From NCBI GenBank assembly GCA_937902735.1, contig CALELS010000018.1, forward strand, positions 1 through 62,344: DNA of 62,344 nucleotides. The letters are read 5' to 3'. Position numbers and translations under genes: made by a program. Below, one piece after another: positions 6,892 through 17,800 of this stretch (its first letter is position 1; every line of letters begins with the position of its first letter). The notes under the pieces are model-generated. The model searched no databases. It was not told the origin of the DNA and saw nothing but the letters and a program-made list of their open reading frames with translations. The DNA is from an uncultured Caryophanales bacterium (GTDB lineage: Bacteria; Bacillota_I; Bacilli_A; RFN20; CAG-826).

Positions 6892-8725
6892 TTATGATTT
6901 CGGCGGATGGGCTACCAGAAATAACATTAAGTGTTCAGATGGTAGAACTATTTTAAAGGACGCATTCAAACAAAATGATGGACAAAAAGTACCATTAGTT
7001 TGGAATCATCAACATAATGATCCAAGCGAGGTATTAGGTCACGCATTGTTAGAGAATAGAGCAGATGGTGTTTATGCCTACTGTAAATTTAATGATACAG
7101 AATCGGGTCAAACAGCAAAAGCTTTAGTAACTAATGGTGATGTTGATAAATTATCAATATATGCTAATAAACTAAAAACTCAGATGAATAATGTTATGCA
7201 TGGTTGTATCAGAGAAGTTAGTTTAGTCTTAGCCGGTGCTAATCCTGGAGCATATATAGACTCAGTCATTGTTCATGGTGATGGTGCAGAAGAAGAGGAA
7301 GAAGGAACAATTTATACAGATGAACATATAGATCTTCCAGATGATTCTGAAGAATATCAAAATGGCGGTGAAAAAAATGAATCTGATAACGAATCAGATA
7401 ATTCTGAAGAGAATAAAAGCTCTGAAGAAAATAATAAAGAGGAGGTAAAACACAGCGATATGAACGAGGAGAATAAAGGAAATGAAAACAGTGAAAAAAC
7501 TGTTCAAGAAGTATTTGATACTCTTAATGAAGAACAAAAAGATGCAGTTTATGCTATCATCGGGCAAGCTGTAGAAGATGCTACAAATGGTGAAGAAAAC
7601 GATGATGAAAATAATGAAGAAGGAGAAGAAAATATGAAACATAATGTTTTTGATAATGATAATAATGAAGTATTACAACACTCAGAAATATTGGGTGATG
7701 CTTTAGCAGATGCTAAAAAATATGGATCTCTAAAGGATAGCGTTATAGAACACGCTGCATTAAATAATATTACAGATATTGGTAAATTGTTCCCAGATGC
7801 AACAGAATTATATAAAGAACCTAGAATGATCGAAAAAGATAATTCTTGGGTTGCTAAAGTTATGAATAGAGTTAAACATACACCATTTTCAAGAGTTAAA
7901 ACAACATTTGGAAAAATGACAGAACCACAAGCAAGAGCTAAAGGTTATATTAAAGGAAATAAAAAGGCTAATATACAAATGGCTGTATTAAATCGTGTAA
8001 CAACACCTACAACTGTTTATATCAAAAATGAAATAGACAGAGATGATGTTATTGATATAACAGATTTTGATGTAGTTGCTTGGCAAAAGAAAGAAATGAG
8101 AAAAGAATTAGATAAAGAATTAGCATTAGCTATGTTATTAGGTGATGGTAGAGATGTATCTGATTCTAATAAAATTAACGAACAAAATATTAGACCTGTT
8201 ATTACAGATGATGATATGTTTACAATCAAATATGTTATAACAGAAGGAACAGATTATAATCAAACAGGAAATAGTTATTCTGAAAATGATAGCTTTACAA
8301 AAGGTATCATAAGAGCAGCTGTTAGATCTAGAAAAGAATATAAAGGCTCAGGACATCCAACATTCTTCACAACAGAAGATTATTTAACAGATATGCTATT
8401 AATTGAAGACCAAAATGGTAGAAGAATCTATGAGTCAATTGATAAATTAGCTACAGCTTTAAGAGTTGATGAAATAGTAACAATACCAGAAATGGAACAA
8501 GAAGAATATTCTGATATCGTAGCAGTTATAGTTAATATGGCTGATTATACAGCTGGTGCTGACAAAGGTGGATCAGTTAATATGTTTGATGACTTTGATA
8601 TTGATTATAACCAAATGAAATACTTAATGGAAACAAGATGTTCAGGTGCATTAACAGTTCCATATTCAGCAATAGTATTAAGAAAAACAGCAGGTGAAGC
8701 TAATAATGAACAAGCTGCTGGATAA
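6881..8725 (+). CDS. Prohead protease - scaffold - major capsid protein fusion
   Basis: 614 residues from a TTG start at 6881 placed after GGAAGGAGG. Residues 1-135 are an HK97/U35-type prohead protease (His near 43-45 in VWNHQHN, Ser92 in KLSIYANK). Residues 140-250 are extremely Glu/Asn/Asp-rich, as in a scaffolding delta domain. Residues 252-614 are the HK97-fold major capsid protein (VLNRVTTPTTVYIKNE..., SGHPTFFTTEDY..., MKYLMETRCSGALTVPYSA). In-frame internal ATGs with good ribosome sites at 7460 (M194, after GAGGAGG) and 7634 (M252, after AAGGAG) could supply scaffold-capsid or capsid alone in excess over the protease. Confidence 0.88.
   Translation: MKADYDFGGWATRNNIKCSDGRTILKDAFKQNDGQKVPLVWNHQHNDPSEVLGHALLENRADGVYAYCKFNDTESGQTAKALVTNGDVDKLSIYANKLKTQMNNVMHGCIREVSLVLAGANPGAYIDSVIVHGDGAEEEEEGTIYTDEHIDLPDDSEEYQNGGEKNESDNESDNSEENKSSEENNKEEVKHSDMNEENKGNENSEKTVQEVFDTLNEEQKDAVYAIIGQAVEDATNGEENDDENNEEGEENMKHNVFDNDNNEVLQHSEILGDALADAKKYGSLKDSVIEHAALNNITDIGKLFPDATELYKEPRMIEKDNSWVAKVMNRVKHTPFSRVKTTFGKMTEPQARAKGYIKGNKKANIQMAVLNRVTTPTTVYIKNEIDRDDVIDITDFDVVAWQKKEMRKELDKELALAMLLGDGRDVSDSNKINEQNIRPVITDDDMFTIKYVITEGTDYNQTGNSYSENDSFTKGIIRAAVRSRKEYKGSGHPTFFTTEDYLTDMLLIEDQNGRRIYESIDKLATALRVDEIVTIPEMEQEEYSDIVAVIVNMADYTAGADKGGSVNMFDDFDIDYNQMKYLMETRCSGALTVPYSAIVLRKTAGEANNEQAAG
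7634..8725 (+). CDS. Internal start for major capsid protein alone
   Basis: In-frame ATG at 7634, preceded by GAAGAAGGAGAAGAAAAT, opens MKHNVFDNDNNEV just where the acidic linker ends and capsid-like sequence begins (363 residues). The spacing from AAGGAG is about 8 bases. This is nested in the 6881 gene; internal initiation is an inference from the ribosome site and from the need for far more capsid than protease. Confidence 0.5.
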   Translation: MKHNVFDNDNNEVLQHSEILGDALADAKKYGSLKDSVIEHAALNNITDIGKLFPDATELYKEPRMIEKDNSWVAKVMNRVKHTPFSRVKTTFGKMTEPQARAKGYIKGNKKANIQMAVLNRVTTPTTVYIKNEIDRDDVIDITDFDVVAWQKKEMRKELDKELALAMLLGDGRDVSDSNKINEQNIRPVITDDDMFTIKYVITEGTDYNQTGNSYSENDSFTKGIIRAAVRSRKEYKGSGHPTFFTTEDYLTDMLLIEDQNGRRIYESIDKLATALRVDEIVTIPEMEQEEYSDIVAVIVNMADYTAGADKGGSVNMFDDFDIDYNQMKYLMETRCSGALTVPYSAIVLRKTAGEANNEQAAG

Positions 8726-8749
8726 AAAATAATATAGGAGGATTTAAAA

Positions 8750-9076
8750 ATGGCTCAATATATTGAAACTGAAACAGATGTAAATGTTGAAGGTGTTGAA
8801 TTTTTTGTAAAAGACACGCCAGATGGATATATTTATGAAGATGCTGCATGTGAAATTAAAGCAAATTGTGAAACATTAAAACATGCTTTTAATATGAATG
8901 ATATCGTTATTATTGATAATGGTGTAGCTTGTAGACCTTGCAATCTAAGCATTGAGGAAGGGGTAGCTACAGTATCATATTTTGGTTTTACAGAAGTTGA
9001 GAATACTTTGACTGCTGTTCCAAAGCAAGTTGTGTCTTACGATGAACCAGCTGAAGAAAATAATGATGGTGAATAA
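8750..9076 (+). CDS. Conserved head protein of unknown function
   Basis: 108 residues, acidic at the C-terminus (DEPAEENNDGE), with beta-rich composition. Its place directly after the capsid gene suits a decoration or head-completion protein. I do not recognise the family. The ribosome site ATAGGAGG precedes 8750. Confidence 0.4.
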   Translation: MAQYIETETDVNVEGVEFFVKDTPDGYIYEDAACEIKANCETLKHAFNMNDIVIIDNGVACRPCNLSIEEGVATVSYFGFTEVENTLTAVPKQVVSYDEPAEENNDGE

Positions 9077-9094
9077 TGAAGGAGTTAATTAGCT

Positions 9095-9418
9095 ATGGCA
9101 AAATTTTATGGAAAAATTGGCTACATTGAATCAGTTGAAAGTGAACCTGGCTATTGGGAAGAGCAACCAGTAGAAAGAAATTACTATGGTAATATAACTA
9201 GAAATACTAGCCGCTATCGAAATGATAGTCAAGTTAATGATGATATTATTATTAATAACATTCTTAGTATTGTAGCTGACCCATATGCTAATGAAAACTT
9301 TCAACATATACGTTATGTAATATGGATGGATACTAAATGGAAAGTAACAAATGTTGAAGTTCAGTATCCTCGTATTATATTAACTTTAGGAGGTGTTTAT
9401 CATGACCCAGAGGAATAG
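9095..9418 (+). CDS. Head-tail joining protein (head closure type)
   Basis: 107 residues. The pattern YGKIGY..., GNITRNTSRYRNDSQVNDDI, and HIRYVIWMDTKWKVTNVEVQYPRIILTLGGVYH is typical of the head-closure/connector protein between capsid and tail genes in Bacillota phages. Strong beta content fits. It overlaps the next gene by 17 bases. Confidence 0.6.
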   Translation: MAKFYGKIGYIESVESEPGYWEEQPVERNYYGNITRNTSRYRNDSQVNDDIIINNILSIVADPYANENFQHIRYVIWMDTKWKVTNVEVQYPRIILTLGGVYHDPEE

Positions 9419-9713
9419 ATTAACTTTGCAAACTTTATTAGAGGAGTTATTAGGTTCTAGGCATGTATATTATCAACCTCCTGAAAATTTACAGATGGAA
9501 TATCCAGCTATTAGATATTCTAAAGCGGATATTTCAAGCGTTTATGCTAATAATAAAAAGTATATTTCACATGATGTGTATGATATTGTAGTAATATCAA
9601 AAAAACCAGATAATCCAGTTATTCAAAAAATATTGAATTTAGATTATGCTGATTTTGATAGACATTATGTGTCTGATAATTTAAATCATGATATAATAAG
9701 ATTATATTATTAA
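9402..9713 (+). CDS. Tail completion / minor tail protein
   Basis: 103 residues; start chosen at 9402, with TTAGGAGG inside the end of the preceding gene. The motif LTLQTLLEELLGSRHVYYQPPENLQMEYPAIRY is typical of small proteins placed between head-tail connector and major tail protein, which cap or terminate the tail tube. No catalytic residues. Confidence 0.6.
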   Translation: MTQRNRLTLQTLLEELLGSRHVYYQPPENLQMEYPAIRYSKADISSVYANNKKYISHDVYDIVVISKKPDNPVIQKILNLDYADFDRHYVSDNLNHDIIRLYY

Positions 9714-9730
9714 AAGGAGGAACTTTAATT

Positions 9731-10444
9731 ATGGGAAAACTTACATGGGACCAAACAGGTGAAAGAATTTATGAGACAGGTGTTAGTAAAGGTGTACTTT
9801 ACCCAATGTCAAATGGAGCATATCAAAAAGGTGTTGCATGGAATGGATTAACTAATGTTAATGAGTCACCATCAGGTGCAGAACCAACAGCTTTATATGC
9901 TGATAATATTAAATATTTAAATTTGATGTCTAATGAAGAATTTGGAGCAACAGTTGAAGCTTATACATACCCTGATGAATTTGCTGCATGTAATGGTGAA
10001 CAAGCTTTAGCTAGTGGCGTTACAGGTGTTTCTGTTGGACAACAGAAAAGAAGTCCATTTGGATTATCATATCAAACAAAAATAGGTAATGATACAGATC
10101 CAGATGCAGGATATAAAATACATTTAGTTTATGGTGCTTTAGCTAAACCATCTGAAAAATCATATGGAACAGTTAATGATTCTCCAGAAGCTATAACATT
10201 CTCTTGGGAATTATCTACGACACCAATTGAAGTACCAGGAATGAAACCAACAGCGTTAATAACAATCGATTCTACAAAAGTAGATGCTGCTAAATTAGCA
10301 GAATTAGAAGATATGTTATATGGTAGAGATGCTGTTGAAGCTGATGCCCAAAATAACATTGAAGCTGTTACAGCTATTGAACCTAAATTACCAACACCAG
10401 CTGAATTAATTAAATTATTCACTGATGATGAAGAAAATGGTTAA
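9731..10444 (+). CDS. Major tail protein
   Basis: 237 residues; polymerises into the tail tube. MGKLTWDQTGERIYETGVSKGVLYP..., GVAWNGLTNVNESPSGAEPTALYADNIKY and the SWELSTTPIEVPG segment are characteristic of siphovirus tube proteins. It has its own ribosome site AAAGGAGG. A terminator-like hairpin follows at 10464, which would boost relative expression. Confidence 0.88.
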   Translation: MGKLTWDQTGERIYETGVSKGVLYPMSNGAYQKGVAWNGLTNVNESPSGAEPTALYADNIKYLNLMSNEEFGATVEAYTYPDEFAACNGEQALASGVTGVSVGQQKRSPFGLSYQTKIGNDTDPDAGYKIHLVYGALAKPSEKSYGTVNDSPEAITFSWELSTTPIEVPGMKPTALITIDSTKVDAAKLAELEDMLYGRDAVEADAQNNIEAVTAIEPKLPTPAELIKLFTDDEENG

Positions 10445-10463
10445 TGATGAATGGATAAAGGTT

Positions 10464-10494
10464 ATGGCGGTGCTAAAACCGTCATTTCCTTTTT
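10464..10494 (+). terminator. Intrinsic terminator after major tail protein
   Basis: ATGGCGGT (10464-10471) pairs with ACCGTCAT (10478-10485), one G-U pair, loop of six, then TTCCTTTTT. It probably attenuates rather than ends transcription, since the tail operon continues. Confidence 0.7.
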
Positions 10495-10525
10495 ATAAAA
10501 AGAATTTGAAAGGAGAATAAATAAT

Positions 10526-10942
10526 ATGTTAACAAAAACTATTAAGTATACTGATTATAATGGAGTAGAAAGAGAGGAAAAGTTCTTATTTAACCTATCT
10601 AAGGCTGAACTTATGGAAATGGAAATGGGAACTGCAGGTGGTCTTGCTGAAACTATACAAACTATTGTACAGACTCAAGATGCACCAAAAATTATAGAAA
10701 TGTTTAAAAAATTAATATTGAAGGCATATGGAGAAAAGAGTGCAGATGGTAAAAGGTTTATTAAAACAGATGAAAATGGCAAACCACTATCTATAGGTTT
10801 CTCTCAAACTGAAGCATACTCTGAATTGTTTATGGAACTAGCTACAGATGATGTTAAAGCTGCTGATTTTGTAAAAGGTATTATACCAGCAGATCTTGAT
10901 GTAGATGGACAAAAGCAATTACCAGCATCTAATAATGAATAA
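10526..10942 (+). CDS. Tail assembly chaperone, first component
   Basis: 138 residues. MLTKTIKYTDYNGVEREEKFLFNLSKAELMEME and the ISFSQTEAYSELFMELATDD-like segment match gpG-like tail chaperones, which coat the tape measure until tube polymerisation. Its place between tube and tape-measure genes supports the call. Many phages make a G/GT pair by slippage, but I see no slippery heptamer joining it to the next gene, which has its own ribosome site. Confidence 0.75.
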   Translation: MLTKTIKYTDYNGVEREEKFLFNLSKAELMEMEMGTAGGLAETIQTIVQTQDAPKIIEMFKKLILKAYGEKSADGKRFIKTDENGKPLSIGFSQTEAYSELFMELATDDVKAADFVKGIIPADLDVDGQKQLPASNNE

Positions 10943-10965
10943 TTTTACGAGAGGTGATTTTAGTT

Positions 10966-11505
10966 ATGTTAATAATAAAAATACCAGCTAGTGAAATGTT
11001 TAATGATGCTACTCAAGAGTTTATACAAGTAAAAGAACAAACTTTACAATTGGAACATTCGTTAGTGTCATTGTCTAAATGGGAATCTAAATGGAATAAG
11101 CCATTCTTTTCGAAGACAGAAAAGACTTTAGCTGAAACTTTAGATTATATTAAATGCATGACTATAACACAAAATGTAAAACCAGAAGTATATAGTAGAT
11201 TGTCGGCTTCTAATATAGAGGATATAAATAAATATATAGAGGCACCCATGACAGCCACTACTTTTTCTAATCTTAATGTAGGAGGATCAAGAGAAATTGT
11301 TACTTCTGAAATAATTTATTATTGGATGATAGCACTGAATGTGCCAATAGAATGTCAGAAATGGCATTTAAATAGACTGTTGACTCTTATAAGAGTATGT
11401 AACATTAAAAATACTCCTCCTAAGAAAATGAACAGAAGGGAAATTATGAATAGAAATGCAGCGCTTAATGCTGCAAGAAGAAAACAATTAAATTCTAAGG
11501 GATAG
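10966..11505 (+). CDS. Tail assembly chaperone, second component
   Basis: 179 residues; start at 10966 after GAGAGGTG. Helical; contains LSKWESKWNKPFFSKTEKT, EIIYYWMIALNVPIECQKWHLNRLLTLIRVC and a basic C-terminus (MNRNAALNAARRKQLNSKG). This architecture just upstream of tape measures in Bacillota phages is the gpGT-like partner. Confidence 0.65.
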   Translation: MLIIKIPASEMFNDATQEFIQVKEQTLQLEHSLVSLSKWESKWNKPFFSKTEKTLAETLDYIKCMTITQNVKPEVYSRLSASNIEDINKYIEAPMTATTFSNLNVGGSREIVTSEIIYYWMIALNVPIECQKWHLNRLLTLIRVCNIKNTPPKKMNRREIMNRNAALNAARRKQLNSKG

Positions 11506-11516
11506 GAGAAAAAAAT

Positions 11517-11894
11517 ATGATAAGTTTTAGACAAAAGGGTGATTTTTCTAAATTAACAAGATTTTTGGAAAGAATAAAAGAAGTAGTTAAACTTGGTGAT
11601 TTAGATCGCTATGGTCAAGAAGGAGTGGCAGCCCTTTCGTCTGCAACTCCAAAAGATTCTGGTGAAACCGCTAGTTCTTGGTATTATACTATAGAACACA
11701 ATAGAGAATCAGCTTCTATTTCTTTTCATAATAGTCATATTAATGATGGTGTTCCTATTGCCATAATATTACAATATGGTCATGGAACTCGCAACGGCGG
11801 CTGGGTAGAAGGCCGCGATTATATTAATCCGGCAATTCAGCCGGTTTTTGATAAAATAGCAGAAGATGCTTGGAGGGAGGTTACTAAGTTATGA
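11517..11894 (+). CDS. HK97 gp10-like tail protein
   Basis: 125 residues. The segments ATPKDSGETASSWYYTIE, ILQYGHGTRNGGWVEGRDYINPA and PVFDKIAEDAWREV are typical of the HK97-gp10/tail-completion family, which joins or terminates the tail. It is slightly richer in GC than its neighbours near 11800. It overlaps the tape measure start by four bases (ATGA-type overlap). Confidence 0.75.
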   Translation: MISFRQKGDFSKLTRFLERIKEVVKLGDLDRYGQEGVAALSSATPKDSGETASSWYYTIEHNRESASISFHNSHINDGVPIAIILQYGHGTRNGGWVEGRDYINPAIQPVFDKIAEDAWREVTKL

Positions 11895-14800
11895 GTGGTA
11901 AAACAATTGATGAAAAAGTTGTCGAAATGCGTTTTGATAATAATAATTTTGAACGTAATGTAAGCACAACAATGTCGACACTTGATAAATTAAAAGAAAA
12001 ATTAAATTTAACTGGTGCTTCCAAAGGACTTGAAAATATAAGTAGTGCTGCAAATAATGTAAAATTTGATGGTATTAGTAATGGTCTTGATAGTGTTCAA
12101 GCTCATTTTTCGAATATGCAAGTTGTAGCAATGACTGCTATATCTCGTATTACTAATGCTGTTATCGATTTGGGTAAAAGAATTGTAGACACTTTTGCTA
12201 TTCAACCAGTAACTACAGGTTTTAATGAATATGAACAAAAAATGGGTGCTATACAAACTATTATGGCGGGTACTGGTGAAAAATTACCAACTGTTAAAAA
12301 ATATTTGGAAGAATTAAATAAGTATGCAGATGATACTATCTATTCTTTTTCTGATATGACAACAAATATTGGTAAGTTTACTAATGCTGGTATTAGTCTT
12401 AAAGATTCTGTTGCAGCAATAAAGGGTGTTGCTAATGTTGCTGCTGTATCTGGTGCAACTGCCGCACAAGCATCACATGCTATGTATAATTTTGCACAAG
12501 CTTTATCTATGGGATATGTACAACTTATAGATTGGAAGTCGATTGAAAATGCAAATATGGCTACTGATGAATTTAAAAGACATTTGTTAGATACAGCTGT
12601 TGCTTTAGGAACTGTCAAAAAAGAAGGAAAAGATACATATAAAGTAATATCTAAGAATACAAAAGGTAAAACAATGGACGGCCTGATTACAACAACTAAA
12701 CATTTTAGAGACTCATTATCTTATCAATGGATGACTACAGATGTGTTAGTAAAAACTTTAAATGATTATTCAGATGCAACAACTAAAATTGGTAAAAAAG
12801 CCACAAAAGCAGCAACTGAAGTAAAGACATTTACAATGATGATGAATACTTTAAAAGAAGCAGCGCAATCAGGTTGGGGTTATACATGGGAATATATATT
12901 TGGTGATTTTAATGAAGCCAAAAAAATGTGGACAGAAGCATCAAATTATTTTAGTGGTATATTAGATGCATCAGCCAAGGCTCGTAATGATATGCTTAAA
13001 CAATGGCATGATTTAGGTGGTAGAAACGATTTAATACAAGTCTTTAGAAATTTAGCGGGAGCTATTGAATCATTGATTAAACCAATTAAAGAAGCATTTA
13101 GAGAAATATTTCCTAGAAAGACAGGAAAAGATTTGTTTGAAATAACAAAACGTTTGAAAGATTTTACTGCTCGTTTAAAAATAGGTGAAGAAACAGCTTC
13201 GAAGATCAAAGCAACATTTAAAGGTTTCTTTTCTATTTTATCTACAGGTTTAAATATATTTAAAACTTTAGCTAATGCTGCTTGGGAAATAGTAAAAAGT
13301 TTATTTGGTTTCTCAGGTAATATATTGGATGCCACAGCAAAAATTGGAACATTCTTTACTAAAATATCGGAAGGACTTAAACAAACTAATTTCTTTAATA
13401 ATGCTGTAAGCGGAATGACTAAAATGATTAAAAGCTTTATAGAATCTCTTAAAGGATTTAGTATTGGTTTTTTAGGTAAATTTGGTGAAGTTATTAAAAC
13501 CATAGCTACTGCTATCGGTGGGGCTGTAAGTAGAATATTTAAAACCGTCGGCGAAGCAATTAATAATGGTGATGCTGCTAAATTTATGGATTTATTGAAT
13601 AAAGGACTATTTTCTATGGTTCTTTTAAAATTAAAGAAATTCATAAATTATATGGCTAAAGGTGGCACTTTCTTTGACACATTAAAAAGTTTTGTTAATA
13701 GTGTTAAAGGTATTGCTGATAGTATAGCTGGTATTTTAAATACCGTTAAAGATAGTTTGGTCGTATGGCAACAAACTTTAAAAGTTAAAGTATTAATGAA
13801 AATAGCTACTGCTATTGGTATATTAGCTTTAGCTTTAGTTGTGCTTTCAGATATACCAAAAGATAAATTAGAAGCAGGTCTAAGTGCTATTACTACCCTA
13901 TTTATTGACTTAGTAGCAGCATTAAGAATATTAATGGCTGGTAAACTTGATGGTGGTAAAAGAGCTATGAATTTAGCTATTGGTTTAGCAATCTCAGTAA
14001 ATATATTAGCCAGTGCTTTAAATAAAGTTGCAAAATTAGATGCTGGAGAATTAACAAAAGGTGTTATAGCAATATTTGCTCTGGTAAAAATAATGACTAC
14101 AGCAATTAATAAAATAGCAACAAATACTGGAAAAGCGGTTAAAGGTGCTTTAGGAATAATTGCTATGGGTGTAGCTATTAAGATATTGGCTAGTGCTGTA
14201 GAACAATTAGGTATGTTAGACCTACCAGATTTAGCAAAGGGTGTTATTGCGGTTGGTGCTTTGATTGGTGCTTTAGGTTTATTTATAAGATTCTCAAAAA
14301 CACAAAATGCTAAAATGGTTAAAACCGGTTTAGGTATAATTTTATTAGCTGCTGGTTTAAAAATATTAGCTAGTGTGTGTAAAGATCTCGCTGAGTTATC
14401 TTGGGAAGGAATAGGTAAAGCATTAGCTGGTATTGGCGGTTTATTGGCAGAGATTGCTGGATTTTCAGCATTAACTAAATTCTTTAAGAAAACTATAACA
14501 GCTGGTATAGCAATGAATATATTTGCATTAGCAATGAAAAACATGGTAAAACCAATTAAAGAACTTGGTGAAATGGATTGGGATGGTATTAAACGTAGTT
14601 TAACAGCTATTGGTGGTGTATTTGCTATATTTACAGCCACTATGTTAGGATTAACATTAGCAGCAAGATTAAATAAAGGAGATCCTTTTGGACTTAATTT
14701 AATGTTTGCAGCTATGTCTATTCAAACATTAACTAATATGCTAAGTAAAATTTGTGAAGCTTTTGTTGAATTTTCTAAATTGTCTTGGGAAGATATAGGT

Positions 14801-17800
14801 AAATCTTTAGTATCAATTGGAGTGTCAATGGGTATATTAGTTGGAGCGACTAAACTCATGAAAACACAAGAAGCAGTTAGGATTATTATTTGTGCCGAAG
14901 CTTTAAATATTTTAGCTAAATCCATAGCAATATTAGGTAGTTTAGGTTTGCAAGGAGTTGCCATTGGATTATTAGGCTTTGCAGGTATATTTACTATATT
15001 AGCAGTTGCTGGAAAAGTATTAAAACCATTATTACCAACATTCTTTAAATTAGCAGGAGCCATAGCTACTTTGTCTGGTTCATTTATATTATTATCAATT
15101 AGTATGGCTGCTATGGGTGCTGGATTGGCAGTATTTGTAACTAGTTTAGTTGGTGCATTTGTTGGTTTTAAAATGCTTGGGTTAGATACTATTGCTAAAG
15201 GATTAATTGCATTAGCTGGGGCATTTATAATAATAGGTGTAGCAGCTAAAGTGTTAAGACCTTTAACAACTAGCATATTAGCCTTAGCAGGTACTATGAT
15301 AATATTTGGTTTATCGGTAGCAGCGATAGGTGTTGGGGTGTCATTGATTGCTTCAGCATTAGCAACAATGGCTGCTGTTGGTAAAGAAGGTGCTGAAACT
15401 GCTGGTTTAGCATTAAAAGCATTAGTACAACATATTTTAGAATTAATACCAATTGCTGTAAAACAAATTGGTTTAGGGCTTATAGAATTACTAAAGATTA
15501 TAAGAGATACAATGCCACTTATTGGTGAAGTTGTTAAGGAAACAGTACTAATGTTAGTTGATGTTTTAGTAACTTGTGCTCCAGCAATAGCTAGAGGATT
15601 CTTTGAAACAATTGTTGAAACGTTAAAAATGTTAGTACAATATGTTCCTCAAATAGTAGATTTATTATTTGAGTTTGCAATACAAGTATTAAATAAACTT
15701 GCTACTAAAATACCAGATTTTATAGTAGCTCTATTTAATTTCTTGAGCACATTATTCGATGCATGTATAGCGGCATTTAATAAATTAGATCCAAATACAT
15801 TCTTGAAAGGTGTTACTGCATTAGGTATATTATTAATAGCAATGCATTTAATGGCTAGTATTGTAACGATAGCTCCAAAAGCTATGTTAGGTGTGTTAGC
15901 ATTTGGCGTATTACTTGCTGAATTAGCAGCTGTATTATGGGCTGTTGGACAACTAAATCAAATACCAGGATTTCAAGCATTGGTAGAAAGTGGTGGTAAT
16001 TTATTACAAGCTGTTGGTACTGCTATAGGTCAATTTATTGGTGGTATAATTGGTGGATTAGCTAAAGGTATGACTTCTGTTTTACCAGATGTGGCTACTA
16101 ATTTATCGCAATTTATGACTAATTTACAGCCTTTCTTGGAAGGTATAAATAATATGGGATTAGATGTAGCAGCTAAAACTGCTTTATTAGGAGCAGCAAT
16201 ATTAGTATTATCAACGGCTGGTTTTATAGCTGGTATACAACAAATAATTCCATTTGTACCGGATTTAGCTAGTTTAGGAACTCAGTTATCAAACTTTATG
16301 ACTAATGCATCTGGATTCTTAGAAGGTGCAAATAGTTTAGATGCTAATGTAGTTAATTCAGTAAAAACATTAGCAGAAGCAATATTAATACTTACAGGAG
16401 CTAATTTATTAAATAATTTATCATCATTTATGTCATTCTTTACAGGAGGTAATTCTCTTGAAGGATTTGGTAAACAAATAGAGTCTCTTGGTAGTTCAAT
16501 AAAAGGATTTATGGACAGCATTGGCACTTTTGGTGATGAACAAATTGCAAGTATTCAATGTGCCTGTGAGGCATTAAAAATAATAGCAGGTGTCGGTGAT
16601 GCTATACCTAATTCTGGCGGATTAAATGCTTTATTTAATGGTGATAATGATTTAGGAGCATTTGGTGCTAAGTTACCATTAATTGGTATGGGATTATCAT
16701 TATTTTTACAAAGTTTAGGCACATTTAATGAAGATCAAATAAAGACTGTTGATTGTGCTGCTAGGTGTATTAAATTATTAGCAGAAGCTGGTAATGAAAT
16801 ACCTAATTCCGGAGGTTTAAATGCGTTAGTTAATGGTGATAATGATTTAGGATGGTTTTCTGCTAAATTACCAATTGTCGGTTGGGGATTATCAAAATTC
16901 ATTGGCAATCTTGGTACATTTAGTGATGAACAAGTTAAAACTATTGATGCCGCTGGAAGAGCAATTAAAGCTTTGGCTGAAGCAGCTAATGGTATACCTA
17001 ATTCTGGTGGATTAAATGCTTTATTTAATGGTGATAATGATATATCTAAATTTTCTGGTAAACTACCAAATTTAGGTACTCATCTGGCTAATTTTGTTAC
17101 AAATATTGGAACATTTGGCGACGATCAAATTAAAACTGTTGATTGTGCTGGTAATGCAATTAAAGCCTTAGCTGAAGCAGCTAATGGAATACCTAATTCC
17201 GGTGGATTAAAAACATTATTCGAAGGTGATAATGATATAGCAGTATTTGGTTTAAAATTACCAATTGTCGGTAAATGTTTACGTGGATTTGTTGATTCTC
17301 TTGGTACATTTAATAATGATCAAATATCAACAGCGGAATGTGCTGCTAAGTGTATAGCAACAATGGCTACAGTTGCTAGTCAAGTTCCAAATTCTGGTGG
17401 ATTAGCTAAAATATTTACTGGAAGTAATGATATTTCAGCATTTGCTAATAAATTACCTAGTGTTGGATATTATTTAGCATCATTTATAGAAGAGATTGGT
17501 GAATTTACAACATCACAAGTTGAAATAGCGAAGTATGCATCAGAAGCTTTAGCTATAATGGCAAGTGTTAATGTACCAGCTACTGGTGGATTAAGTACTT
17601 TATTTACAGGTAATAACGATATATCAACTTATGTTTCTAAATTACCTAGTGTTGGATATTATTTAAGTGAATTTATTAATCAATTAAATGGATTTAGCGA
17701 AGCACAAGTTCTTGTTACTAGATTTGCTGCTCAGGCATTAGCCGAAATGGCTAGCGTTAATATACCAACAAGCAGTAGTGGTTTAAGAGCTATATTTACA

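Noticed and set aside
12946..15276. Long open frames on the - strand opposite the tape measure gene
   Set aside because: They mirror Ala/Ile/Gly-rich coding on the + strand, have Pro/Asn/Ile-biased composition and no ribosome sites.
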